Notes under the pieces: model-generated
The model's input: the letters and a program-made list of their open reading frames with translations, nothing else
The model's database searches: none
What the model was told of the DNA's origin: nothing
In this document: positions 34,438 to 42,348 of the stretch, piece after piece
How the letters are laid out: the number at the start of each line of letters is the position of its first letter
Numbering within the stretch: the stretch's first letter is position 1
DNA from: an uncultured Kordiimonas sp.
GTDB taxonomy: Bacteria > Pseudomonadota > Alphaproteobacteria > Sphingomonadales > Kordiimonadaceae
Assembly (NCBI GenBank): GCA_947503625.1
Contig: CANNEK010000002.1
Location: forward strand, 496,001 to 560,000
Length of the DNA stretch: 64,000 bases
Direction of reading: 5' to 3'
Program-made: the position numbers and the translations under genes

Positions 34438-34974
34438 TCACCCATCGAACGACAGATCCTGTTCTTCATCGCCGAACAGTCCGGCGCTAATATCATAGTC
34501 TTCATAACTTCCTTGCAGATCTGTTTGCACAGCCTCAAGGCCAACAACAATTCCGGATACAAGCAGCACCGCAGCAAACGCCCCCTGAGACACAAGCCCG
34601 CGTGCAGAAAAAAGCCTCTCGGGATCAAACAATTGTCCAAAGAAGGATGACAACGACCAGTCAGAAACCAAACCGGGTAACCTGGCCATCGGTCCGGCAA
34701 TTTCCTGAACATGTGTTTCCGGTATCAGCGACAACCGCTCCATAAAAGAACCGGCGTGGTCAGTAGCTGTATCACCCTGCTCACTGTAGCGGAGTTCACA
34801 AAACAGCTGGCCAAGTTGCCGGGCATCCGCCAGAAGGCGCGTGCCTGTGTCAGTTTCGGCGAACAGAAGCGCAGCCCCTCGCATGTGATCCGGCCAGGAA
34901 CCAACCCTCGAGCCAAATCGGGCCAAACCTTCCTCAAACTGCTCTTTGCTCATCATTTCAACATCTTTTGCCAT
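34438..34974 (-). CDS. Probable anti-sigma factor, membrane-anchored
   Basis: A 178-aa protein with a cytoplasmic N-terminal ~125 residues, one membrane helix (GAFAAVLLVSGIVVGLEAV, ~135-153) and a short periplasmic acidic tail. It begins MAKDVEMMSKEQFEEGLARFGSRVGSWPDHMR, as in anti-sigma proteins that follow alphaproteobacterial ECF genes. It lacks the zinc HxxxCxxC motif. Start ATG 34974 is set by AGGAGG at 6-nt spacing; a longer TTG frame to 34992 overlaps the sigma gene. Position between sigma factor and periplasmic sensor supports the role. Confidence 0.7.
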   Translation of the reverse strand: MAKDVEMMSKEQFEEGLARFGSRVGSWPDHMRGAALLFAETDTGTRLLADARQLGQLFCELRYSEQGDTATDHAGSFMERLSLIPETHVQEIAGPMARLPGLVSDWSLSSFFGQLFDPERLFSARGLVSQGAFAAVLLVSGIVVGLEAVQTDLQGSYEDYDISAGLFGDEEQDLSFDG

Positions 34975-34984
34975 CGCAGGCCTC

Positions 34985-35560
34985 CTAAGCAAACGCCGAC
35001 ATAAGGTCAGCTTTTTCTGCTTTCAGTTCTTCCCGTATTTTGGCACGTGATCGCACCAGAAGGCTCTCGTAAGCCTTGATATTCAAATCCATTATTCCAG
35101 CGGCCTCCATATTTGAAAAGCCATCCAGATAACTCAATGTCAGCGCCTGTTTCTGCCGGTCTGACAAGCGCGCCAATGCAGCCATCAGGATTTGTCTTCC
35201 GCCATCAGCCTCCAGAGAGGCTTCTGCTGTCGGTCGGTGATCCGGAGTGTCAAACCCCTCAGGTAATGGAGCGGGCTTTTTCCGCCTCAGTTCGTCCAGG
35301 CACCGATTTACGACCACTCGGTGGAACCATGTGGTGAACTTTGCTTTCGTTCCGTCAAAGCTTTGTGGGCGGGTCCACAATTTGACGAAACATTCCTGCA
35401 CCATTTCTTCGGCCAGCATGATGTCTCCGCAGGTTCGAATTGCAATCGCACGAAACCTCAAACCATGGCGACCAACCAGACAGGAAAATGCCTTGCGGTC
35501 GCCATCACAAACTTTTGCGACCAGCGTTTCATCGCTGCTATCGTCTAGGCTGTCATGCAC
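34985..35560 (-). CDS. ECF-type RNA polymerase sigma factor
   Basis: A 191-aa ECF sigma factor with only regions sigma2 and sigma4. Sigma2 (~22-90): RHGLRFRAIAIRTCGDIMLAEEMVQECFVKLWTRPQSFDGTKAKFTTWFHRVVVNRCLDELRRKK. Sigma4 (~125-180): ILMAALARLSDRQKQALTLSYLDGFSNMEAAGIMDLNIKAYESLLVRSRAKIREEL, with its helix-turn-helix. First gene of a four-gene unit: sigma, anti-sigma, periplasmic sensor, SprA-related protein. A GGAACT element 67 nt upstream suggests autoregulation. Confidence 0.92.
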   Translation of the reverse strand: MHDSLDDSSDETLVAKVCDGDRKAFSCLVGRHGLRFRAIAIRTCGDIMLAEEMVQECFVKLWTRPQSFDGTKAKFTTWFHRVVVNRCLDELRRKKPAPLPEGFDTPDHRPTAEASLEADGGRQILMAALARLSDRQKQALTLSYLDGFSNMEAAGIMDLNIKAYESLLVRSRAKIREELKAEKADLMSAFA

Positions 35561-35603
35561 CCGGGTGTTAACCTTTTTTTCGCCGCCGCTTTGCCTTGGC
35601 GCT

Positions 35604-35632
35604 GACCATAATACGGGACAAACACCAGTTCC
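35604..35632 (-). promoter_or_regulatory. Possible ECF-type promoter
   Basis: GGAACT at 35627-35632 on the minus strand is the classic ECF -35 element. No -10 is clear: ATGGTC (35604-35609) is at 17 nt, CGTATT (35610-35615) at only 11. Weak on its own; its location in front of the sigma gene is the main support. Confidence 0.28.
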
Positions 35633-35670
35633 CTTCGATTTAATGATAGTTGGCCACAGATGCCAAGCTG

Positions 35671-35695
35671 GAAAAAAGAAGGTGCGGGCACCTTC
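35671..35695 (-). terminator. Minus-strand Rho-independent terminator with no gene in front of it
   Basis: On the minus strand GAAGGTGC (35688-35695), CC, GCACCTTC (35678-35685) form a perfect 8-bp stem, followed by TTTTTTC. No minus-strand gene lies between here and ugd (+). It may end a small RNA made from 35696-35840, or act as an attenuator in a long leader of the sigma gene. Confidence 0.6.
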
Positions 35696-35724
35696 GCCTG
35701 ATCAATGATAGCGCAACTGCTTGC

Positions 35725-35753
35725 TTGCCTAATCTATCACAAGACCGTAACAA
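35725..35753 (+). promoter_or_regulatory. Sigma70-type promoter of ugd
   Basis: TTGCCT at 35725-35730, 17-nt spacer, TAACAA at 35748-35753. It leaves a leader of about 80 nt before ATG 35841, in which two hairpins can form. Confidence 0.4.
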
Positions 35754-35761
35754 ATGGGCAG

Positions 35762-35822
35762 TATGCCGCTTGGCATAGGGATTAAGTCAGCCAACAAATA
35801 GCAGGCGGACTGCTAAACAGTC
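35762..35822 (+). promoter_or_regulatory. Two hairpins in the ugd leader
   Basis: TATGCC/GGCATA (35762-35767 and 35772-35777, loop GCTT) and GACTG/CAGTC (35808-35812 and 35818-35822, loop CTAAA). Both lie between the likely promoter and the ribosome site. They match no riboswitch family I recognise. Confidence 0.35.
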
Positions 35823-35840
35823 GCAGAGAAGGGTATCTCC

Positions 35841-37148
35841 ATGAAAATTGCAGTTATTGGGACCGGGTATGTCGGTTTGGTTTCGGGCACCTGCTTTTCG
35901 GAATATGGCCATCAGGTAACCTGTGTGGACAAAGATGCCGGCAAAATCGATGCGCTGAAAAAAGGGGTTATCCCCATCTTTGAACCCGGCCTTGATACCA
36001 TGGTTGCCCGCAATCAGGACAGCGGCCAGCTTTCCTTCACCACTGACCTCGGAGAAGCCATGCAGGGCGCAGAAGCCGTCTTCATTGCCGTCGGCACGCC
36101 AAGCCGTCGCGGCGACGGGCACGCAGACTTGCAATATGTCTTTGCCGCTGTCGAAGAACTGGCCGATCACATTAAAGAATTTACGGTGATCGTGACCAAA
36201 TCAACCGTGCCCGTGGGAACGGGAGCCGAGATCAGAAAACGATTGGCCGCGCGACTAAGTTCAGATTTGTTCAGTGTGGCCTCAAACCCCGAGTTTCTCA
36301 GGGAAGGCGCCGCGATTGAAGACTTTATGCGCCCTGACAGGGTCGTCGTGGGTGTTGAAGATGACCGTGCCCGCGCAGTTATGCAGGAGTTATATCGGCC
36401 GCTTAACCTGAACGAGTCACCCCTGTTGTTTACCGGCCGCGAAACCGCAGAAATCATCAAGTATGCCGCCAACGCTTTCCTTGCTACAAAAATCAGCTTT
36501 ATCAATGAAATGGCAGATATGTGCGAAGCCGTGGGGGCGGACGTGCAGTCGGTTGCCAAGGGTATTGGTCTGGACAAAAGAATTGGCGGCAAATTTCTGC
36601 ACGCGGGCCCGGGTTTTGGCGGCAGCTGTTTCCCCAAAGACACGCGTGCGCTGGTGCATTCCGCAGACGACTACGGCGTTGCCATGCGCATTGTCCGGTC
36701 AGTGGTTGAGGTGAATGAAAGCCGGAAACTCGCGATGGCCGACAAAATTATCAAAGCCGCCGATGGCAGTGTTGAGGGTAAAAAAGTTGCGATTCTGGGC
36801 CTGACCTTCAAACCCAACACTGATGATATGCGCGAGAGCCCCTCGCTTGATATTATCCCTGCCTTGCAGAAAGCCGGTGCTGACGTCCATGCCTTCGACC
36901 CAAAGGGTATGGATGAGGCTCGTCATATGCTGGACAATGTGACGTTCCACGAAGATGCGTATGGTACAATGGACGGCGCAGATGTTCTGGTCATTATCAC
37001 GGAATGGAACCAGTTCCGCGCCCTTGATCTCGCAAAAGTAAAGTCCCTGATGAACTCAGCCCTGATGGTTGATTTACGCAACATCTATGCCCGTGCAGAC
37101 CTTGAAGAACATGGTTTCCACTATGTGGGCATAGGCCGCCGCGGGTAG
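35841..37148 (+). CDS. ugd: UDP-glucose 6-dehydrogenase
   Basis: A 435-aa enzyme oxidising UDP-glucose to UDP-glucuronate with two NAD+. Rossmann motif GTGYVGL (7-13), Lys207 in EIIKYAANAF, and the catalytic Cys263 in GPGFGGSCFPKDTRAL; the C-terminal domain has GLTFKPNTDDMRESPS. Length is typical. It supplies uronic acid precursors for cell-surface glycans and may serve the island at 2.4-21.7 kb, though it is 14 kb away. It is followed 2 nt later by the MATE pump gene. An AGAGAAGGG purine stretch precedes ATG 35841. Confidence 0.96.
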   Translation: MKIAVIGTGYVGLVSGTCFSEYGHQVTCVDKDAGKIDALKKGVIPIFEPGLDTMVARNQDSGQLSFTTDLGEAMQGAEAVFIAVGTPSRRGDGHADLQYVFAAVEELADHIKEFTVIVTKSTVPVGTGAEIRKRLAARLSSDLFSVASNPEFLREGAAIEDFMRPDRVVVGVEDDRARAVMQELYRPLNLNESPLLFTGRETAEIIKYAANAFLATKISFINEMADMCEAVGADVQSVAKGIGLDKRIGGKFLHAGPGFGGSCFPKDTRALVHSADDYGVAMRIVRSVVEVNESRKLAMADKIIKAADGSVEGKKVAILGLTFKPNTDDMRESPSLDIIPALQKAGADVHAFDPKGMDEARHMLDNVTFHEDAYGTMDGADVLVIITEWNQFRALDLAKVKSLMNSALMVDLRNIYARADLEEHGFHYVGIGRRG

Positions 37149-37150
37149 GC

Positions 37151-38524
37151 ATGGCAAGCGCAAACAGCACGCCTTCAACATCTGGCTCACCGGAGCCTTC
37201 TTCGGACCGTCGGGTTTGGGCCATAGCAGGTCCTGCCATGATCGCCAACTCGTCCGCCCCTCTGGTTGGACTTGTTGACACATGGGCGATCGGCCATATG
37301 CCTGAAGCAACTCACCTTGCAGCCGTTGGCGTTGGTGCAACGGTTTTCAGCTATTTGTTCTGGGCATTTGGTTTCATGCGCATGAGCACCACAGGGCTTG
37401 TTGCACAGGCCAACGGTCGCGGTGACAAAAGCGAGATGATGCGCATTGTTGTGCAGTCTCTGGTGTTTGGCGGGATGATTGCCGTTGGCCTGATTGCGCT
37501 GCAGTCTGTTCTGTTTTCCGCCAGTCTGGTCGCCCTGGCACCGCCGACAACAACAGCCGTGCTCTACCAGCAGTATTTTGATATTCGTATCTGGTCGGCG
37601 CCCGCCGTTTTGTTCACCTATGGAATCACCGGCTTTCTGATCGGTGTTGCCCGCGCCCGGGCGGCACTTGTGCTCCAGCTTGTACTCAATATCAGCAATG
37701 GGGCTCTGAACCTGTTGTTTGTATTGGGTTTCAACATGGGCGTTCAGGGCATTGCGCTTGGGTCCCTGATCGCTGAATGGACCGCTGCGATAGTTGGCCT
37801 TTGGCTGCTCGCCAATTATTTTGGTAGCGGTGCAATCAAGGCGGCACTTTTCGAGAAAACACTTTGGCAGGTCAAAGGCTTTCTGCGTCTGGCACAAACA
37901 AACGGCTATATCTTTGTGCGCACACTTCTTTTGATGACAGGCCTGTCGCTGGTAACCCGCGAAGCAGGTTTAATCAGTGAAAGTGCGCTTGCTGCAAGCC
38001 ATATCATGACTGTTTTCATGCTGCTGATCAGTCTGGGGCTGGATGCGTTTGCCTATTCGGTTGAAGCTCTGGCAGGTGCTGCCTATGGAAAATTTGCGCT
38101 GGACAACTTCAGGCGCTGGGTCAAGGTTACCACCAAATGGGCGATGCTGGCGGCCTTTATCTACACATTGGCATTTTATCTGTTTGGGGGCCTGGTGATT
38201 GATACGCTCACCGGTGTTGAAAGCGTGCGACAGGCAGCGCTAGGTGCGCTGCCCGTTATGGTATGGTTGCCCATCGTGTCGGTCTGGTGCTTCCAGTTTG
38301 ACGGCATTTTCATCGGCGCGACGTCTGCGGGCGCGATGATGATCACAATGCTGATATCATTTCTTGTGTTTATCGCCAGCATGGGCCCCTTCACAGACGC
38401 CTACGGGCTGAAGGGCCTTTGGCTCGCTGTATTGGTATTCACGGCCGCCCGCGGGATCACACAAGCCGTCTATTACCCCTTCATTGTTCGCAAACTACGA
38501 CAGGGCGCCGCACAGGCAGGTTAA
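37151..38524 (+). CDS. MATE-family efflux transporter
   Basis: A 457-aa inner-membrane protein with about 12 helices arranged as two MatE repeats. The first repeat opens AIAGPAMIANSSAPLVGLVDTWAIGHM, a typical MATE helix 1, with GVGATVFSYLFWAFGFMRMSTTGLVAQA next; the second repeat starts near residue 230 (LRLAQTNGYIFVRTLLLM). This subgroup includes DinF-like proteins, often cation-coupled drug or metabolite exporters. The substrate is unknown. It starts 2 nt after ugd and converges with the arsC-like gene; a weak TAAAGC/GCTTTA hairpin spans both stop codons. Confidence 0.9.
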   Translation: MASANSTPSTSGSPEPSSDRRVWAIAGPAMIANSSAPLVGLVDTWAIGHMPEATHLAAVGVGATVFSYLFWAFGFMRMSTTGLVAQANGRGDKSEMMRIVVQSLVFGGMIAVGLIALQSVLFSASLVALAPPTTTAVLYQQYFDIRIWSAPAVLFTYGITGFLIGVARARAALVLQLVLNISNGALNLLFVLGFNMGVQGIALGSLIAEWTAAIVGLWLLANYFGSGAIKAALFEKTLWQVKGFLRLAQTNGYIFVRTLLLMTGLSLVTREAGLISESALAASHIMTVFMLLISLGLDAFAYSVEALAGAAYGKFALDNFRRWVKVTTKWAMLAAFIYTLAFYLFGGLVIDTLTGVESVRQAALGALPVMVWLPIVSVWCFQFDGIFIGATSAGAMMITMLISFLVFIASMGPFTDAYGLKGLWLAVLVFTAARGITQAVYYPFIVRKLRQGAAQAG

Positions 38525-38536
38525 AGCCCGGCAGCT

Positions 38537-38878
38537 TTAGAGAATTTCGAGCACGCTTTCCGGCGGGCGACCAAGAGCTGCCCTATCGCCATTGATCACA
38601 ACCGGTCTTTCGATCAGTTTGGGCGCGCTGGCCATGGCTGCAACCAGGCCGGTGCCTTCAACACTGGCAAGGCCTTGCTCTTTATACTCGGCTTCACCGG
38701 TGCGCATCAGCGCGCGCGGCTCGATAGAAAGCATCTGCAGGACACCTTGAATCTCGTCGGCCGTAGGTGCATCGTTCTGATAGAGCCGGATGGTGGGCGT
38801 CAGGCCTTTTTCTTCCAACAATGCAAGAGTTTGGCGTGATTTACTGCAACGGGGATTGTGCCAGATCGTCAAAGACAT
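38537..38878 (-). CDS. ArsC/YfgD-type arsenate reductase (glutaredoxin-dependent family)
   Basis: A 113-aa thioredoxin-fold protein. The active-site Cys11 lies in WHNPRCSKSRQTLALLEE; IRLYQNDAPTADEI and the cis-Pro region LIERPVVINGDRAALGRPPESVLEIL are conserved in the ArsC/YfgD family. Many chromosomal members without an ars operon do not confer arsenate resistance, and no other ars gene is nearby. Start ATG 38878 has GGAG at 5-nt spacing; a longer TTG/ATG frame to 38920 is less likely. Confidence 0.88.
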   Translation of the reverse strand: MSLTIWHNPRCSKSRQTLALLEEKGLTPTIRLYQNDAPTADEIQGVLQMLSIEPRALMRTGEAEYKEQGLASVEGTGLVAAMASAPKLIERPVVINGDRAALGRPPESVLEIL

Positions 38879-38921
38879 AAGAACTCCAAGCGCGTGTATG
38901 TTTATGGTCAAAAGTTCCATC

Positions 38922-38996
38922 TGGAGCGGGTGAAGGGATTCGAACCCTCGACACCCAGCTTGGGAAGCTGGTGCTCTACCCCTGAGCTACACCCGC
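38922..38996 (-). tRNA. tRNA-Gly (anticodon CCC)
   Basis: Minus-strand cloverleaf. The acceptor stem GCGGGTG/CACCCGC closes perfectly; D-loop TAGCTCAGGGGTAGAGC; anticodon stem CCAGC/GCTGG with loop TTCCCAA, so anticodon CCC; T-arm GAGGG-TTCGAAT-CCCTT. Discriminator T at 38925 and an encoded CCA at 38922-38924. It reads GGG glycine codons. It lies between the arsC-like gene and metZ. Confidence 0.96.
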
Positions 38997-39179
38997 CCGC
39001 GCCCAAAGTCATACCCGCTTTTTGGGTACGAACTCAACCGGAATTAAGCACGCTTGCAGGCAACAATCTTTTGACCGGCACCCAAGAATTTGTCGCGTGT
39101 TCCGGGCAACTAGCCCTTGACGCTGTGCCCGCGTGCGGTCAACGTGGCGGCGCGTATCGACTTTTACTGGAGAACCGTC

Positions 39180-40388
39180 ATGAAACACCGCACCGGCAGT
39201 GACCGAAACACCACCAGAGGCTGGGCTCGCCAGACCCAGATGGTGCGCGCCGGGTCGATGCGGTCGGATTTTGACGAGATGTCAGAAGCACTGTTTCTCA
39301 CCTCGGGCTTTGCCTACGAAACCGCTGAAGAAGCGGAAGCCCGGTTTGACGGACGCGCAGAAGGCTTCACCTATTCTCGCCAGACAAACCCCACTGTTGC
39401 CATGTTCGAGGAACGTATGGCTGTCCTTGAGGGCACAGATGTTGGCCGGGCAACAGGCACCGGCATGGCGGCAATGACAGCGTCACTTCTGGCTGGCCTC
39501 AAAGCCGGCGACCACGTTGTGGGCGCACGCGCGCTTTTTGGCTCATGCCGCTGGTTACTGGACGAACTGTTGCCTCGTTACGGAATCGAAACAACATTGG
39601 TTGATGGCCGGGACCTCGCTGCCTGGAAATCAGCTGTTCAGCCAAACACCAAAGTGTTTTTTCTGGAATCGCCCGCCAACCCAACGCTTGAGATAATCGA
39701 CCTGAGGGCGGTGGCAGATATTGCGCACAACAGCGGCGCGCGCCTGGTGGTTGACAATGTTTTTGCAACGCCCGTTTTGCAGCGGCCAATCGAACAGGGC
39801 GCCGATATCGTCTGTTATTCGGCAACCAAACACATTGACGGGCAGGGCCGGTGTCTCGGTGGTATCGTATTGTGCGACAAGAAATTCGACGAGGATTTCC
39901 TTTACCCCTATTACCGGCACACAGGCTGTGCGATGTCCCCGTTTAACGCGTGGGTTATGCTGAAGGGGCTTGAGACCATGGGGCTCAGGGTTCACGCCAT
40001 GTGTGATGGCGCTGAAACCGTTGCGGAAGCGATGGCAGATCGCATCGAGGACGTGCGCCATCCATCCCTCTCATCGTTTGCCCAAAGGGAGCTGGCCCTG
40101 TCACAGATGGACCGCGGCGGCACCATGGTGGTCTGTGAACTGCCCGGGGGCCGGGACCAGGCTTTCCGGTTCCTGAATGCGCTGGAGATTGTCGATATTT
40201 CCAACAACCTTGGCGACTCGCGTTCAATTGCAACCCACCCCTGGAGCACCACGCACAAGGCACTTGGGGAAGCCCAGCGCCTCGAACTTGGCATTACCCC
40301 GGGGCTGCTCAGGTTATCCATTGGTCTCGAAGACCCGCGCGACCTCGTCGCAGACATCAGCGCCGCCCTGGGCGCCGCAGGTCTTTAG
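39180..40388 (+). CDS. metZ: O-succinylhomoserine sulfhydrylase
   Basis: A 402-aa PLP enzyme of the Cys/Met metabolism family, making homocysteine directly from O-succinylhomoserine and sulfide. The PLP lysine is in YSATKHIDGQGRCLGG; other family blocks are YSRQTNPTVAMFEERMAVLEG, TGTGMAAMTASLLAGLKAGDHVV, ESPANPTLEIIDL, VDNVFATPVLQRP and the C-terminal LLRLSIGLEDPRDLVADI. The SATKHIDGQGR form is typical of MetZ. Start ATG 39180 with GGAG upstream; the frame is open to 39117 without support. apaG follows after 5 nt. Confidence 0.93.
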   Translation: MKHRTGSDRNTTRGWARQTQMVRAGSMRSDFDEMSEALFLTSGFAYETAEEAEARFDGRAEGFTYSRQTNPTVAMFEERMAVLEGTDVGRATGTGMAAMTASLLAGLKAGDHVVGARALFGSCRWLLDELLPRYGIETTLVDGRDLAAWKSAVQPNTKVFFLESPANPTLEIIDLRAVADIAHNSGARLVVDNVFATPVLQRPIEQGADIVCYSATKHIDGQGRCLGGIVLCDKKFDEDFLYPYYRHTGCAMSPFNAWVMLKGLETMGLRVHAMCDGAETVAEAMADRIEDVRHPSLSSFAQRELALSQMDRGGTMVVCELPGGRDQAFRFLNALEIVDISNNLGDSRSIATHPWSTTHKALGEAQRLELGITPGLLRLSIGLEDPRDLVADISAALGAAGL

Positions 40389-40393
40389 CGCTT

Positions 40394-40813
40394 ATGGAAG
40401 ATCTCATTGAAGATGTCATGACTTTCGAGGCCGAGACGCGCGGTGTTCGCATTGCTGTGCAGTCCTACTTTCTGGAAGATCAGTCGGAGCCCGACGACGC
40501 CCAGTACGTCTGGGCCTACAGGATCAAGATTATCAACGAGCGTGCGGAAACAGTTCAGCTTCTGAACCGTCACTGGGTCATTACAGACGCTTCGGGTGGA
40601 ACAAAAGAGGTAAAGGGAGAAGGCGTGATCGGCGAGCAGCCGGTTATCTCTCCGGGGCAACATTTTGTCTATACGAGCGGCACGCCGCTCTCGACATCCT
40701 CCGGCTTCATGCGCGGCAACTACGAGATGCAAGACGAAGACGGCAATCATTTTTTGGTTGAGATACCCTCGTTCTCGCTTGATAGTCCTTATTATTCGCT
40801 GAACGTAAACTGA
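40394..40813 (+). CDS. apaG: ApaG domain protein
   Basis: A 139-aa ApaG protein, a small fibronectin-III-like beta-sandwich: GVRIAVQSYFLEDQSEPDDAQYVWAYRIKIINE, VQLLNRHWVITDASGGTKEVKGEGVIGEQPVISPG, and YTSGTPLSTSSGFMRGNYEMQDEDG. The protein has been linked to Co2+/Mg2+ efflux and diadenosine-nucleotide metabolism in enterobacteria; its molecular action is unsettled. It is placed between metZ and trkH, with 5 and 8 nt gaps. Confidence 0.94.
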   Translation: MEDLIEDVMTFEAETRGVRIAVQSYFLEDQSEPDDAQYVWAYRIKIINERAETVQLLNRHWVITDASGGTKEVKGEGVIGEQPVISPGQHFVYTSGTPLSTSSGFMRGNYEMQDEDGNHFLVEIPSFSLDSPYYSLNVN

Positions 40814-40821
40814 AGGTTTGC

Positions 40822-42270
40822 ATGCTGGACTTGCGCCCAGTTCTTTACACTCTCGGTTCTCTGGTGCTGATGCTGGCGGGCGGCATGTTCGTGCCGGTTT
40901 TGTTTGACCTTCTTGCCGGCAATCAGGATTGGGAGATTTTTGTTCTCGCCGCCTTCCTGACCGCCACGATCGGCGGCATGTTCATGCTGGCAAACCGCGG
41001 CACCGGTGAGGAAATAAACCTGCGACAGGCTTTCCTGCTGACATTCCTTGCCTGGGCAATGCTACCAGCGTTTGCGGCACTGCCGCTTGCGTTTTCCGAG
41101 CTTAACCTTAGCTACACAGACGCTTATTTTGAAGCCATGAGCGGCCTGACAACAACCGGCTCGACCGTGATAACCGGGCTTGACACCGCGCCGCCAGGCA
41201 TTTTGATGTGGCGATCGCTTCTGCAATGGTTTGGCGGCATCGGTATCGTCGTTATGGCGGTTGCTGTTTTGCCGATGCTGCAGGTCGGCGGCATGCAGGT
41301 TTTCAAGGCAGAAAGCTTTGACACGGTAGAAAAAATCCTGCCGCGCGCCGGTCAGATTTCCAGTGTAATCAGCGGCGTCTATGTCGCGCTTACCGCACTC
41401 TGCATGTTTGCTTACCTTGTGGGCGGCATGGGTGCTTTCGATGCACTCTCTCACGCAATGACCACTATCGCGACCGGCGGCTTCTCGACGTCTGATGCTT
41501 CAATGGGCAAGTTTGACAGCTTCTCGATTGATATGACCGCGTCGTTTTTTATGGTGATCGGATCGATCCCGTTCATACTGTATCTTCAGGTCTTGCGGGG
41601 CAGGCCACTTGCGCTATGGCAGGATGAGCAGGTCAGAGGCTTCCTGAAACTGGTGCTGTTTTTGTGTTTTGCTGTGGTTGTCTGGCTGATCATCTGGAAA
41701 GGGTTTTCACTACCGGAAGCACTGCGATATGGCATCTTCAATATCATTTCCATCCTCACAGGCACCGGCTATTCCACGATTGACTACAGCCAGTGGGGCA
41801 GCTTCTCTGCCACGCTTTTCTTCATGGTCATGTTCATCGGCGGCTGTGCTGGCTCCACAAGCTGCGGTATCAAGATATTCCGGTTTCAGGTGTTGTTCAA
41901 ATCGATGAAAAGCTGGATAGACCATATTCTGCAGCCAAACGGCGTGTTCATCGCTCGCTATAACGGCAGACCGATCCCGGAGGATGTCAGAAACTCTGTC
42001 ATGAGCTTCCTGACCCTGTTTCTTGGTACATTTCTTGTCCTTTCGTTTGCAATCGCGGCAACGGGGGTAGACTGGATTACCGCCTTCTCAAGCGCCGGCA
42101 CAGCACTTGCCAATGTCGGCCCCGGACTGGGCGAAGACGTGGGCCCGGCCGGTACATTTGGCGGCCTCGGCGACCCGGCAAAATGGTTGATGGCGTTAGG
42201 TATGTTGATCGGCCGCCTGGAGCTTTTTTCGGTTCTTGTTCTGATATCGCCCCGTTTTTGGCGCGCCTGA
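40822..42270 (+). CDS. trkH: TrkH-family potassium transporter membrane subunit
   Basis: A 482-aa inner-membrane K+ uptake channel subunit with four M1-P-M2 repeats. All four selectivity loops are visible: TTTGST (in SGLTTTGSTV), ATGGFS (TIATGGFSTSDAS), TGTGYST (ILTGTGYSTIDYSQWG) and NVGPGLG. The cytoplasmic TrkA regulator is not in the window. GAAGG lies upstream of ATG 40822. It is the last gene of the metZ-apaG-trkH unit. Confidence 0.95.
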   Translation: MLDLRPVLYTLGSLVLMLAGGMFVPVLFDLLAGNQDWEIFVLAAFLTATIGGMFMLANRGTGEEINLRQAFLLTFLAWAMLPAFAALPLAFSELNLSYTDAYFEAMSGLTTTGSTVITGLDTAPPGILMWRSLLQWFGGIGIVVMAVAVLPMLQVGGMQVFKAESFDTVEKILPRAGQISSVISGVYVALTALCMFAYLVGGMGAFDALSHAMTTIATGGFSTSDASMGKFDSFSIDMTASFFMVIGSIPFILYLQVLRGRPLALWQDEQVRGFLKLVLFLCFAVVVWLIIWKGFSLPEALRYGIFNIISILTGTGYSTIDYSQWGSFSATLFFMVMFIGGCAGSTSCGIKIFRFQVLFKSMKSWIDHILQPNGVFIARYNGRPIPEDVRNSVMSFLTLFLGTFLVLSFAIAATGVDWITAFSSAGTALANVGPGLGEDVGPAGTFGGLGDPAKWLMALGMLIGRLELFSVLVLISPRFWRA

Positions 42271-42348
42271 CCGGCATATAATAATTCAATACTGGCCTCA
42301 CTTTAATTTGTTCAACCAATATTCATGCAGCCCGGTTAAGGTAGCCAG

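Noticed and set aside
35798-35840. tRNA-Ser(GCT)-like string (GGCGGACTGCTAAACAGTCGC and a 3' end ATCTCC) before ugd
   Set aside because: No matching 5' acceptor strand, D-arm or T-loop can be folded around it; likely a chance hairpin in the ugd leader.
38522-38539. TAAAGC-CCGGCA-GCTTTA hairpin across the stops of the MATE and arsC-like genes
   Set aside because: Six weak A/T-rich pairs without a T-run; noted in the gene entry but not called as a terminator.
38537-38878. Arsenic-resistance operon
   Set aside because: Only an ArsC/YfgD-family reductase is present; no arsR, arsB or acr3 gene is nearby, so resistance is not inferred.
39001-39179. SAM-II riboswitch in front of metZ
   Set aside because: GCTTGCAGGC occurs, but the conserved GATTT and the CACG...GCTAAA pseudoknot part are missing. 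No riboswitch can be supported.
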